A stretch of DNA of 55,723 nucleotides from Salinivibrio siamensis. GTDB lineage: Bacteria; Pseudomonadota; Gammaproteobacteria; Enterobacterales; Vibrionaceae. Below are positions 18,803-27,432 of this stretch, piece by piece. Made by a program: the position numbers and the translations under genes. Every line of letters starts with the position of its first letter. Within the stretch, counting starts at the first letter, position 1. The notes beneath the pieces are model-generated. The model did not search any database. It was not told where the DNA came from and saw only the letters and a list, made by a program, of their open reading frames with translations. The stretch lies in NCBI RefSeq assembly GCF_001996005.1, contig NZ_MUFB01000021.1, positions 1 to 55,723 of the forward strand, given 5' to 3'.

Positions 18803-19354
18803 ATGGCTGTTATCGCGTATTACCGTGTTTCAACTGACGACCAAACAATCGAGAACCAAAGAAGAGAGCTCAATAAGACATATCGTATAGACAAGGAGTT
18901 CGCTGATTGTGGAGTGAGCGGGACAGTTAGCGCTGAGAAAAGGCCAGAGTTTAAGAAGCTACTCGACTATGTGCGCGAAGGAGACACACTTGTGACGGTC
19001 GATCTTGATAGATTGGGGAGAGACAGCATTGATGTGCAAAACACCGTGAGAGAGCTCCTGAGAGGCGGTGTGAACGTCATTGTGACAAGGTTAGGGGTAG
19101 ACCTCAGCACAGACGCAGGAGAGCTTCTGGTGACCATTCTGTCCAAGGTTGCAGAGATGGAAAGAAGGAAGATGTTAGAACGCGCAAATGCAGGCAGAGA
19201 GCGCGCTAAGGCAGAAGGTAAGCATATGGGTCGCCCTCACACTATAAGCAAAGAGCAGGTGCATGAGCTTCGCTCAAAGGGGTACTCTATTAATGCCACA
19301 GCCGAGGCTTTGGGGTGCTCTGTGTCGTCGGTTAAGAGGTTACAAAAGTCATAG
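18803..19354 (+). CDS. Serine recombinase (resolvase/invertase family)
   Basis: A 183-aa small serine recombinase. The N-terminal catalytic domain has the YYRVSTDDQ box with the nucleophile Ser, the TVDLDRLGRDSIDVQ motif with the conserved Arg pair, and the long helix E (AEMERRKMLERANAGRERAK). A C-terminal helix-turn-helix follows (SINATAEALGCSVSSVKRL). Length and layout match Tn3-type resolvases and DNA invertases. No transposase gene lies beside it, so it may resolve dimers of the island or control an invertible segment. The inverted repeat directly upstream is its likely binding site. Confidence 0.93.
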   Translation: MAVIAYYRVSTDDQTIENQRRELNKTYRIDKEFADCGVSGTVSAEKRPEFKKLLDYVREGDTLVTVDLDRLGRDSIDVQNTVRELLRGGVNVIVTRLGVDLSTDAGELLVTILSKVAEMERRKMLERANAGRERAKAEGKHMGRPHTISKEQVHELRSKGYSINATAEALGCSVSSVKRLQKS

Positions 19355-19416
19355 ATGAAATATCAACCGAGCGATACATCGCTGACTTCAAGTATTAAAG
19401 TTGTGCGGGCAGCTTG

Positions 19417-19474
19417 ATTTACAACGTCTAATTGAAGAGCCCAAGGAAAACTTTTAGATATACACTAAGAGTCC
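19417..19474. repeat. 58-bp direct repeat, copy 1
   Basis: Shares its first 34 bases exactly with copy 2 (starting ATTTACAACGTCTAATTG), and most of the rest. The second half can fold (CTTTTA / TAAGAG), with a wobble pair where copy 2 has a Watson-Crick pair. Confidence 0.75.
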
Positions 19475-19531
19475 CCTCACTGCCACTCCTTCTCTGGCTC
19501 TTTCTCATCAGAACCTCTGTCTCATCAAGCC

Positions 19532-19590
19532 ATTTACAACGTCTAATTGAAGAGCCCAAGGAAAAACTCTTAGATATACATTAAGAGCCC
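19532..19590. repeat. 58-bp direct repeat, copy 2
   Basis: Second copy, 115 bases downstream of the first. Its second half holds a perfect stem CTCTTA / TAAGAG with a 9-base loop. The differences between copies keep the stem pairing, which suggests an RNA hairpin is what is conserved. Confidence 0.75.
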
Positions 19591-20124
19591 TCTGTGACAT
19601 CACACGACCGCTGCCCTAGTCGTAGCAGATACTAAATAGACCACCAGCACAAGACTATCGCACCTTTGCTTACATGGATAAGTAGCTAAGTAGAGCGACT
19701 CTGCGTTGACTGTTATTTCACTTGATAGAAGGAGTTATCATTGTGAGCAGCAGTCGACTAGAGTGTGTCTGAGTTGTATGGTCTGTAGGTGCTAGTGGAA
19801 TATTGTATAGGCACAACCAAGAGAAAAGCTTTAGGTCTCTCTTCGAGGACTACGTTAAGAGAGTGGTCTGGGTATCATAATGATTCAGGTGAATGCCTGA
19901 GAGACTGTGTTGAGACCAACCTCTAGCCAACGCTCTCATAAGAAATGGCCTTGGTTATCTGGCTTATACACAATCTCACACCTATGGTGGCGAAGCGTGA
20001 CTTAGCCGTCCAGACTGTCTCTGATGCAATCAAAATCGCTTTTGGATATAAGTGAGCCAGTGACTTAGCAAAATACTATTAGTTGAGGTGTGGTACATCA
20101 TTGTAGTATTGTCTGAAAAGAAGT

Positions 20125-20316
20125 GTGGTCATTTTCTACGAATTGCATCAAATAGTTCGAGGTTGTTTGACGAACTGTCTCGAAAAAGAGCACAGTAATA
20201 TATTGATTGCCTTTTCTAGCAACTTCAAAGCTAAAGAAAAAGAACTCTTGCGAACACTCTTCGAAAAGGAAATATCCATTTGGAATGCGGGAGTAAGAGG
20301 AGAGATGCCCCAATGA
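20125..20316 (+). CDS. Small hypothetical protein, first gene of the two-TM operon
   Basis: A 63-aa frame with a GTG start and a weak purine-rich ribosome site. No family recognised. It is mixed and moderately charged, with a Lys/Glu-rich middle (FKAKEKELLRTLFEKE) and no membrane segment. The reason to accept it is its end: the stop codon overlaps the ATG of the next small gene (ATGA), the hallmark of translational coupling. Start position uncertain. Confidence 0.45.
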   Translation: MVIFYELHQIVRGCLTNCLEKEHSNILIAFSSNFKAKEKELLRTLFEKEISIWNAGVRGEMPQ

Positions 20317-20474
20317 TGTGTATGGTGGAAAAACACAGTACGGTTAACCTTGGAATTATTGACGAGGAAGGTTGCTCGTTAACCTTACCTGAAAATACGA
20401 AAGAAAGACTTATCGAAAGAAAATCACTTTCAAGAGGTCTAAATACTATAGGTTCAACGATAAGGTGGAGCTAA
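20313..20474 (+). CDS. Small hypothetical protein, second gene of the two-TM operon
   Basis: A 53-aa frame starting MMCMVEKHSTVNLG, with a strong AGGAGAG ribosome site 8 bases upstream. Its last base is the first base of the ATG of the membrane-protein gene (TAATG), and its start overlaps the previous stop (ATGA). No family recognised; basic C-terminus. The double overlap makes it a likely real gene. It could be a small regulator or antitoxin-like partner of the membrane protein, which is speculation. Confidence 0.55.
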   Translation: MMCMVEKHSTVNLGIIDEEGCSLTLPENTKERLIERKSLSRGLNTIGSTIRWS

Positions 20475-21715
20475 TGTCAGATAATAAAAAGTTGTCTCAA
20501 ACTAAGCTTTTCAAAGCTGCAATAGGAGCTCCTATTCTCGTCTCAATAGTATTAGGTTACGTGCTCTACACCTATGAAGATGTGCCTAAGCTACTAGCTG
20601 ACTTTTGGACGACCTTCAGAATACCTATGACTATTGCCTCTTTGAGCATTCCTTTAGTTGCTTGGGTTACTGCTAATCACCGTTCAGAACAAACTATAAA
20701 AGGGTTAGAGTTACAAAAAGATAAACGCCTTTATGAAATGTATTACGAACAACAAAAACATTTTGAAAAGGTAATGGGGAGGCGGGTAAAGAATGCGAAG
20801 TTTAAGTATATAACAGAGGAGGATTTACCTGTGATTTTCTCGGAACTGTACGAGTTCAATCGCATCAAAGAAAAAGGCGAAGTCACCTTAAAATCGACTG
20901 CTGTAGCGGAAATGAATAGGTTCATAACTGATACAGGTGAAATCCTTTACAGCTTTTACGAGCATTTCTCGGAGCGCAAAGAAAAGAATCCCGACCAAAG
21001 ACGAGTTTTAAATAACATCATTCAGCAAATGTACACGCTTCTACAAAACAACCTCCACAAACTAAGTGATGACATAGGGTTTAAATTCATAGGCTTGCCA
21101 GATTCTAGTGTGGAAATCTTTAGAAGGGCTTATTTAGAGGTTTTGCACTTCGCATATTACATGGGTGACGACTTCAAAGAAGTGTGGGACGTACCGACAG
21201 AAGAAGACGGAAGATCTAGAGACCAGAACATACTGAATGTTTTCAGTGCCATTGAAGAAGTTATTCGTGGTCACATGGGGGTCGATGGAGAGGCAAATTT
21301 TAGTAACCTACAGAATGACGAGTCACTTAGCGAAGTTATGAAGGTGGTCAACGCGACACCTTTACAGAATCTTGTCAATAATTCATCTCGGAAGTTAATG
21401 GAAAATCTAACCAATAACTTTGAGTTTAGCGATATAGCCTTAATAGAAGGTAAATACGAAAGATACCAGTTCCCTATGAGTGAAGAGCTACCGGCATTTG
21501 AGCTGTGGTTTGATGAAATCTCAGATAATGAGGGAGATCTAGTGCTAACTACACCAGACAGCGAGCATAGAGCTAGATTCACTATCCTAGATGAGAAGGT
21601 TGAAGTTGATGGAAAAAAACAGACCAAATACACCATTGATGATGATATGGGTGAGAGATTCGAGAAGCTATCTTTTCAATCTCTCAGTTCTTTTTTTTGT
21701 AGTTCGCCAGGCTAA
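20474..21715 (+). CDS. Two-TM membrane protein of unknown function (possible defence effector)
   Basis: A 413-aa protein with two hydrophobic helices near the N-terminus (about residues 14-32, IGAPILVSIVLGYVLYTY, and 45-64, IPMTIASLSIPLVAWVTA), then a ~350-residue, mostly helical, acidic cytoplasmic region. I do not recognise a named family. The second helix followed directly by a charged helix (NHRSEQTIKGLELQKDKRLYEMYYEQQ) looks like the 2TM arrangement of several anti-phage effectors. Start at 20474 was chosen for GGTGGAG five bases upstream and the overlap with the preceding gene; GTG at 20465 is an alternative. The end of the coding region is T-rich and AT composition is high. Confidence 0.7.
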   Translation: MSDNKKLSQTKLFKAAIGAPILVSIVLGYVLYTYEDVPKLLADFWTTFRIPMTIASLSIPLVAWVTANHRSEQTIKGLELQKDKRLYEMYYEQQKHFEKVMGRRVKNAKFKYITEEDLPVIFSELYEFNRIKEKGEVTLKSTAVAEMNRFITDTGEILYSFYEHFSERKEKNPDQRRVLNNIIQQMYTLLQNNLHKLSDDIGFKFIGLPDSSVEIFRRAYLEVLHFAYYMGDDFKEVWDVPTEEDGRSRDQNILNVFSAIEEVIRGHMGVDGEANFSNLQNDESLSEVMKVVNATPLQNLVNNSSRKLMENLTNNFEFSDIALIEGKYERYQFPMSEELPAFELWFDEISDNEGDLVLTTPDSEHRARFTILDEKVEVDGKKQTKYTIDDDMGERFEKLSFQSLSSFFCSSPG

Positions 21716-22029
21716 CCTTGATAAAGCCTACAAACATTTTAGATGTTCTAGGGTTAGAAAAAGTGAGCTAGAGTAATCTGTCAAAGCACGTCCTGAATAA
21801 TCCAGTCTTAGTCATCAGAGAGAACAGACTACAAACCGACACAAGGGCTTTAGCCTCAAACGGCTTCCACCTATGCATTGTGGTTTGTCTGGTCTACCGC
21901 TCAAAGGAAATGCATGAGGAAATCATGGGGCACTGCTACTCGCCCCAACAATAGAAAGATAAGCCACCATCAATCGACAATAGTGTTTCTACTTGGCGGT
22001 TATAGGCTCCCCTAGAGGCCATAGAGTGG
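21716..22029. other. Intergenic region between convergent genes
   Basis: No gene. Contains a hairpin TGGGGC / GCCCCA near 21928-21949 that may terminate the membrane-protein operon and the convergent integrase. Nothing else recognised. Confidence 0.4.
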
Positions 22030-23718
22030 CTACTCTGCCATATGGAGTCGAGTGTCAACTGCTTCTTGCTCGTCGATGGGGTAATCTATGGTCTCTACAT
22101 GCTTCTTGAGACTAGCTATCGTCAGACCTGAGCCGTAATTGCCACTCACAGAGCTCTCTGACCATCCACCAAGTTGCTTATAAGCTACTTCAGGCACTCC
22201 AGCATTCAACGCGAGGTCTTTGAAGTTGTGTCTCAAGCTATGGAAAGTCACACGGTCTGCTCTTAGTTCATGCTTGCGACAGAAATAGGCATAGCGCTTA
22301 CTGTATATGTCTGAGCGATATCCGCCCTGTTTTGGAAGAGGAATATCGAATAGCGTCTCTGTACTCAATGACTGTACAAACTCGATGAAACCAAGGTTTA
22401 ACAGTGCGTCAGGCAGAGGCACAGATCTGGCAGAAGAGCTAGTCTTTAACGCCTTGCCGTCCTCTTCATTTACAGAGACATACCAAATGCCTTGGTGTTG
22501 CCTGATGTCTGAAGGTCTCAACTGGACGATTTCATTCATACGTAGACCACAACAAAGTGCTATTCGTACAATCCAGTAGTGCTCTGTGCCTTTGGTCAAC
22601 TGAAGTAACCTGTCGAGCATCTCTGGTGAGTATGGTCTCCGAGCATCCTTGTCCGCGACTCTTTTCTTGAGCCTCATGTTCTCTGCAGGGTTGAATGCGA
22701 TATATCGTTCTTGCATAGCGAACTTAAACATTGCAGAAATCGCTTCTAAGCGCTGATTGATGCTCGTGATAGAAAGAGGGGGAAGATGCTTCAATTGCCC
22801 GCTACTCACTACAGCTATAAGCTCAGGAGTCGTAAGATTCTTGGTCTCCTTTAACTTAGCTGAGTTACTTGGCGTGTCTATCAGTACCTTTCTCAGATTT
22901 CTTATATCTGGTGCCAAGACCTCTTTGACAGGATAGTCAGCCCCCATAAAACCAAGAAGGAACTCAATAGATACTTGATAGCGTTGCTTGAGTTTCTCAC
23001 TCATTGGCTTACCAGTTGCTACCATTTCTGTTTGCTTGTTCTCTAAGAACTCATTAGCGACATATTCAAGTGTTGGAGCTTTTTCTATCTTAGGAATTGG
23101 TTTGGTGATGGTCTTAATGTCGCTCGAGAAGCCGCTAATCGAGTCTAGGAGAGTCTGTGTCTGGGCTTTTAGGTGCTGGGCGAACTCGATGAATGCACGC
23201 GCTTTCTGTGGCTCTGTGAGCGCGTTGTACTGGCTGGTGGTTCGGTCAGGGATGGCTCCCTCAAAAACACGTTGTACGCGAGGTGCATCAGCTAGTTTTA
23301 GGCTGTCGTGTAGCATTCCTGCTGCATGTTCTTGAATGGCGTCTAAGCTTGCTTCTAACCCGTTCCGTATGCCCTCAACATCGACAGAGCCAGTTAGCAT
23401 GTTGTCCTGCTTGTCTTTTACCCACGTATTGGCGGCTTCAATGGCAATGTTCTGAAGGTCGACCAGCTCAACTCTCTTCTCTGGTACAGAATAGCCACTG
23501 AGCTCCGCGAACTCTTTCATCAGGCGACCAGCCTCGATGGTGGCTAGTTGTTTGGCTTGTGTCTTGTTCGAGGTCTTCAAAGAGAAGCGAATAAGGCGCT
23601 TGCCATAGTGCTCGACTAGGCGGCTAGGAACTCGCTTTTGGAAATAGTAAACGCTGCTGTTTTTACGTTTGTATATGTGCAAATCGTCGCCCGTGTAGCT
23701 CAGCTGCGTATCACACAT
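22030..23718 (-). CDS. Tyrosine recombinase / integrase with DUF6538-like N-terminus
   Basis: A ~562-aa integrase. The N-terminus (LHIYKRKNSSVYYFQKRVP) resembles the arm-binding domain common in long Vibrio and gammaproteobacterial integrases. The catalytic residues are present: Arg in ALCCGLRMNEIVQLRP, HSLRH box, GGWSESSVSGNYG with the Tyr. A middle core-binding domain spans about 240-370. Start at 23718 (MCDTQ) was preferred; the frame continues 16 codons upstream, with a hydrophobic, unlikely leader. The gene starts only ~60 bases from the ssrA-end-like repeat B, the expected place for an element's integrase, so B is probably its own att site. Confidence 0.92.
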   Translation of the reverse strand: MCDTQLSYTGDDLHIYKRKNSSVYYFQKRVPSRLVEHYGKRLIRFSLKTSNKTQAKQLATIEAGRLMKEFAELSGYSVPEKRVELVDLQNIAIEAANTWVKDKQDNMLTGSVDVEGIRNGLEASLDAIQEHAAGMLHDSLKLADAPRVQRVFEGAIPDRTTSQYNALTEPQKARAFIEFAQHLKAQTQTLLDSISGFSSDIKTITKPIPKIEKAPTLEYVANEFLENKQTEMVATGKPMSEKLKQRYQVSIEFLLGFMGADYPVKEVLAPDIRNLRKVLIDTPSNSAKLKETKNLTTPELIAVVSSGQLKHLPPLSITSINQRLEAISAMFKFAMQERYIAFNPAENMRLKKRVADKDARRPYSPEMLDRLLQLTKGTEHYWIVRIALCCGLRMNEIVQLRPSDIRQHQGIWYVSVNEEDGKALKTSSSARSVPLPDALLNLGFIEFVQSLSTETLFDIPLPKQGGYRSDIYSKRYAYFCRKHELRADRVTFHSLRHNFKDLALNAGVPEVAYKQLGGWSESSVSGNYGSGLTIASLKKHVETIDYPIDEQEAVDTRLHMAE

Positions 23719-23766
23719 ATGCTTTTTAACTGCTTGAAACAAAAGAACTTTTAATAAAAACAACAA

Positions 23767-24227
23767 CTTAAAGGAAAGTGGTGGGCTGGCGTAACTTGAA
23801 CTGTAATTATAAGTTCATGTATTTGTTGATTTTTTACAGTTTGACTTTAATTAGGTGTACCATTGGGTGTATCTAAAGTGCAGGCTGTGTGCTTAGGCTC
23901 AGTATAAAAGGCACCTACTCACCACGTTTAAGGTAATGCTTGTAAGACATGGTACCAGGTAGTGACACCAGCTTTGTGTACTCAAAGACACGGCCGTCTC
24001 TTGGCAAGTTGATGGATAAGCAGAGAATAGATCTACATTTTATTAACGACTAGTGATAGCCATAAATGATGTTCAATGCTTATACGCTACCTTCAGCGAA
24101 AACCCGATAAACGCTCCGTCTAGAACCTTCAGAAACAGTCGCGCACCGATGTTATGATGATAGTATAGGACTTTTAATTCTATTAAGTAATAAATATGTA
24201 CTTTTTATAACTATAGGTGATGTTATC
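23767..24227. other. Intergenic region with attachment-like repeat B
   Basis: Holds copy B of the ssrA-end-like junction and its arm, then ~350 AT-rich bases. The open frame of the following gene extends back into this region to 24111 with no ATG, GTG or TTG, which makes the start of that gene doubtful. Confidence 0.45.
23779..23881. repeat. Degenerate ssrA-3'-end-like attachment repeat, copy B
   Basis: Starts TGGTGGGCTGGCGTAACTTG, identical to copy A over its first 20 bases, then matches it for about 100 bases with scattered changes. It contains GGTGTACC at 23854-23861, the same octamer found upstream of the P4-type integrase at 41854-41861. Shared octamers at both borders suggest integrase arm-binding sites and support 23.78-41.97 kb as one element. 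Confidence 0.65.
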
Positions 24228-25985
24228 ATAGAGTTACTAACAGAAAAACAATACTATTTCCTTCATCGCCGTTATGTTTGGATTAGTTGGCCTGCTATTG
24301 TCATCTCTGCCGCTAGCTCGTGGCATCCTTTATTCCTTTTCTTTTCTTGTATACCAATCTGTAATTGGTTGCGAGTTCATTATTTGTTACCCCACGAATC
24401 TGCCTGGTTAAGTGAGGCTTGGACTCAAACAGAACAGCTCAACTTCAACCAAGCGCTTGCCACATTAACCAGAGAGCCTGCTTGCTCAGGATATAGTGCA
24501 AAGCTCAAAGCAAGAATGTTGCAAGTTCGTATATTGCTCAGAATGGGCGACCATTTAAAAGCTCAGAAAACTTTAGCGACAATTGATACCACTGCGCTAC
24601 TTAAAAGGGAGTCTATACGGCTAGATGGTTTGCGCGCCTTTTTCTATCAATGTACTGGGGATGTGAAGTCATTTTACCAGGCAGTAGAAAAGTTTGCCGA
24701 TGCCGATATAAGCATAGATACTGAGTATACATTATTAAAAGCTGATGCTTTATTGACTGAAGGATCGATTGAGGCGGCGAGAGAGTGCTTAGAGAAGAGA
24801 ATCAATGGCACGCAAACCCCAGAAAGTTTATATAAACTTTACAATAACTTAGCGCAATGCGATGACAGGTTTGGCCTTAGGGAACAGAAGTTAACTCACC
24901 TGCGGCAAGCATGGCGAGAATGGAAAAAGCGTCCTGAGCCGAACGCTATTGAGTACCTGATTCATAACCTAGCTATAGAAATGGTGCGGAATAGCGAACT
25001 AAAAAACGCAAAGGAGCTTCTCAACGAAGTCTTATCGCTTATTAATCAATCACAGCCAGAACAAATCTTGATGTGGCATAACGTCGTAATCGATACAGCG
25101 CGTGAAGCGCAAAGTGTTGAATTACTAAAAGTGGCTTACGCAACATTCGAAGAACACTTTCCTCATTGGAATTGCACCGCCGCACAAAAGCTGACGGTCA
25201 AAATCACTAGGCTTCGAATGTACTTTAATGATGGACTACAGTCAGATACTAAGGACTTTGTTGCGCAGATAGGAGAAATTTTTGATGAACTCTATCTGTT
25301 GAGTGCATCAGAACAGTTATCTGCTTTGAAAGAAATTAGCCATAATATCACGCAAGTCATCCTTACCAACAAGGGCCAACGATCTGTAATTGCGGAACTT
25401 AATGGCCTGTTAGATCGTTGTGATTCGATTGCTATTGCGCTGAGTGATACTGTTAAAGCTCAACTTGAGACACTACCGCCCGCGCTAGTGAACCAGCGTA
25501 TACACTGGCTTGGTCTGCAACATTACCTTGAAAAAATTCGTATACGTCAAAGTACTGCAAGCTTCCCCAAGCAGGCACTGGAAAGCCTGTTCAAATGCCA
25601 AAAGGAAAGTGCAGAGTTACACCAGAGTAAGAGGATTCATCGCGTAGCTATTCACGCATGGATGATTATTTGTGACGAATACGTTGCCTATCTTGACCAG
25701 TTTTTCTCTCATAAGCCATCGTGGGCGATTGACCTAAAAGAACAACATCAAGATACGGCTATCTCTGCGCTTTATGCAGCCGAAGAAATCCTTAATGAAC
25801 GAAGAGTCTCCGGCGGCTTTGAGGAGGTAATGGTCGGTGTCGCTTATTTTTACTTAAAGCTCTTTGATGATAAAGCCGCTGCTCAGTACTGGATGTCACA
25901 GTTTGACGAAGGAAACTGGAGCCTACAGCATTATGCGCAGAGGTTCCGAGATATGTATGCCTGGGCAAAGTCGGTAACTGGTTAA
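24228..25985 (+). CDS. TPR-like helical-repeat protein with N-terminal membrane segments, start uncertain
   Basis: A long helical protein with tetratricopeptide-like character: LKAQKTLATIDTTAL, LYKLYNNLAQCDDRF and KLTHLRQAWREWKK style helices. The first conventional start (TTG at 24369) would give 538 aa, but the same frame is open for 258 bases upstream and encodes a plausible membrane-spanning start (YVWISWPAIVISAASS, then PLFLFFSCIPI). There is no ATG/GTG/TTG in that stretch; AGGTG at 24215-24219 sits 8 bases before an ATA codon at 24228, so a non-standard start or a lost start is possible. Function unknown; first gene of the satellite-like element. Confidence 0.55.
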   Translation: MELLTEKQYYFLHRRYVWISWPAIVISAASSWHPLFLFFSCIPICNWLRVHYLLPHESAWLSEAWTQTEQLNFNQALATLTREPACSGYSAKLKARMLQVRILLRMGDHLKAQKTLATIDTTALLKRESIRLDGLRAFFYQCTGDVKSFYQAVEKFADADISIDTEYTLLKADALLTEGSIEAARECLEKRINGTQTPESLYKLYNNLAQCDDRFGLREQKLTHLRQAWREWKKRPEPNAIEYLIHNLAIEMVRNSELKNAKELLNEVLSLINQSQPEQILMWHNVVIDTAREAQSVELLKVAYATFEEHFPHWNCTAAQKLTVKITRLRMYFNDGLQSDTKDFVAQIGEIFDELYLLSASEQLSALKEISHNITQVILTNKGQRSVIAELNGLLDRCDSIAIALSDTVKAQLETLPPALVNQRIHWLGLQHYLEKIRIRQSTASFPKQALESLFKCQKESAELHQSKRIHRVAIHAWMIICDEYVAYLDQFFSHKPSWAIDLKEQHQDTAISALYAAEEILNERRVSGGFEEVMVGVAYFYLKLFDDKAAAQYWMSQFDEGNWSLQHYAQRFRDMYAWAKSVTG

Positions 25986-26078
25986 GTGACATTTTTTCTG
26001 TCCAGTTTATGACCAAAGGAGTCAATCATTCGGCTCCCTTTCTCGTTAACTCTCATCGTTGACCTAGAGCTCCACCAC

Positions 26079-27044
26079 TTACTCACTCTCCAGTATGTCC
26101 AAAATCTCGTCCCAATCCAGAATGGTAATGAGTTTTTTTATGACGTCCTGGGGAGTGCTTTGAGTCTCTTCAGCCAGTTTGTCGAGCTTATCAAGTACTT
26201 CATTTTCTATTTCTAGTGTGTCTCCTCTTTGTTTATTTCTAGACTTCTTTGAGCTCCAGGTGCTCCTGAATTTATCGATGAACTTTTTTTTATCGCTTTC
26301 AGGGATGAGATCATAAACCGCTACAAGGACTGACTTCCTATCCTCAGTGCTAGACGGTGTCCAAGTGTACTTTATTTCTTCCTTTTTTTGAATGTGTTCA
26401 TAAGCCCATATAAGCTGATTGTGGTGGCAGCCATCTAACCATTTTATCATTTCATTCCGTTTGCTGTTTTTAAGCCACTCACTTTTTAAGTGGTTCGATA
26501 ATATTTTCTCCTCCTTCTCAGAATAGGGCGAAAAAATAAAACAGCTCTCTATTTGTTCTCTTTTTTCTTCTGTCGTGTTTGGGCGTTTTTCTTTTAGGTA
26601 TTTGTCATCTAGCTCAAGAGTTATGGGTGTAAAATTTTCGATTATTATTCCTTTCTGGGGCTCCTTGTGCCTCAAAATCATTACCCGTTTTTTTGAATTT
26701 TTTCTTATATAGCACCACAGCCAGTTTGTTTTTCTATCTTCATCGCAAAGGTTCTTGATGTCATAATTTTTTAACTTTTCATCATGTAGTTTATCCTTTG
26801 TTCTTTTTAGAAATCTTCCGGTTTCCTCTAGACTGTATTTTATTTCTTTATCGATTATGACAGATAGACGCTTTATTGCTTTATCGAGTGTAGGCTGACT
26901 TTCAATGTCGGCGGTTACGCTTTTCCTCCTTTCAGGCCCTAGCTCTATGAGACCTTCCTCGAGGATTTTACCCCAAAAGAAAGCTAACTCTCTTTCCGTA
27001 TGTATAGCTGTCGAAAGATGTGTATGTATGACTTGTTTTTGCAT
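26079..27044 (-). CDS. Hypothetical protein with ribbon-helix-helix-like C-terminus
   Basis: A 321-aa, strongly charged, soluble protein of no family I can name. The C-terminal segment (TLEIENEVLDKLDKLAEETQ then STPQDVIKKLI) has the spacing of a ribbon-helix-helix DNA-binding fold, suggesting a regulator or partition-like protein. The gene is AT-rich and divergent from the YfjJ-like gene, with a palindrome-rich 388-base region between the two. Ribosome site weak. Regulator function is inference only. Confidence 0.6.
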   Translation of the reverse strand: MQKQVIHTHLSTAIHTERELAFFWGKILEEGLIELGPERRKSVTADIESQPTLDKAIKRLSVIIDKEIKYSLEETGRFLKRTKDKLHDEKLKNYDIKNLCDEDRKTNWLWCYIRKNSKKRVMILRHKEPQKGIIIENFTPITLELDDKYLKEKRPNTTEEKREQIESCFIFSPYSEKEEKILSNHLKSEWLKNSKRNEMIKWLDGCHHNQLIWAYEHIQKKEEIKYTWTPSSTEDRKSVLVAVYDLIPESDKKKFIDKFRSTWSSKKSRNKQRGDTLEIENEVLDKLDKLAEETQSTPQDVIKKLITILDWDEILDILESE

Positions 27045-27432
27045 GTTAATCAGCTTGCTTGTTCTTTTAGCCCCGTTTTATCACCTTCTTCATGTGATAA
27101 AAAGTGAGTTTTTCGCCTCTCGTTCTTATTGTGATTGTGATCACAAAAAGTGTCATTTTTTGCCTTTTGAGTGACAATAGTGTGCATAAAACGGCATTGG
27201 GGTTATGCTCGCCTTTGGGGGGGGCTCATAACTTCCACATGCTCAGATCGTCGGTGACAGAGGGAGAGGCTAGGTTGGCTGGTGGGTGATATGGTCACAG
27301 GAGTAAGGGGAGTTGTCGGTATAGTAATATACGTATTCGCTCTTCTCTTCATATACCCATTACCAGTAAAGAAGATAAGGTAAAAAATAATATAACCAGT
27401 GTTCCTTTGTAGTACTCACAGAGGAGCATGAG
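27045..27432. promoter_or_regulatory. Divergent control region with palindromic operator-like sites
   Basis: Shared upstream region of two divergent genes. It holds a perfect 9-bp inverted repeat TTTTATCAC / GTGATAAAA with a 9-base spacer (27076-27102) and a 12-bp palindrome TTGTGATCACAA (27135-27146), plus further GTGA/TCAC half-sites. These look like binding sites of a dimeric repressor, possibly the 321-aa protein encoded alongside. Confidence 0.5.

Larger units (their letters stand above)
19355..20124. other. Non-coding region with paired repeats
   Basis: About 770 bases without a convincing gene. It contains two 58-bp direct repeats (listed separately). The remainder has scattered short frames interrupted by stops and may be a decayed gene or a regulatory RNA region feeding the membrane-protein operon that follows. 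Confidence 0.4.

Noticed and set aside
19417-19590. CRISPR array
   Set aside because: Only two repeats, too long and widely spaced, and no cas genes.
19417-20474. Retron (non-coding RNA repeats followed by 2TM effector)
   Set aside because: No reverse transcriptase gene in the window.
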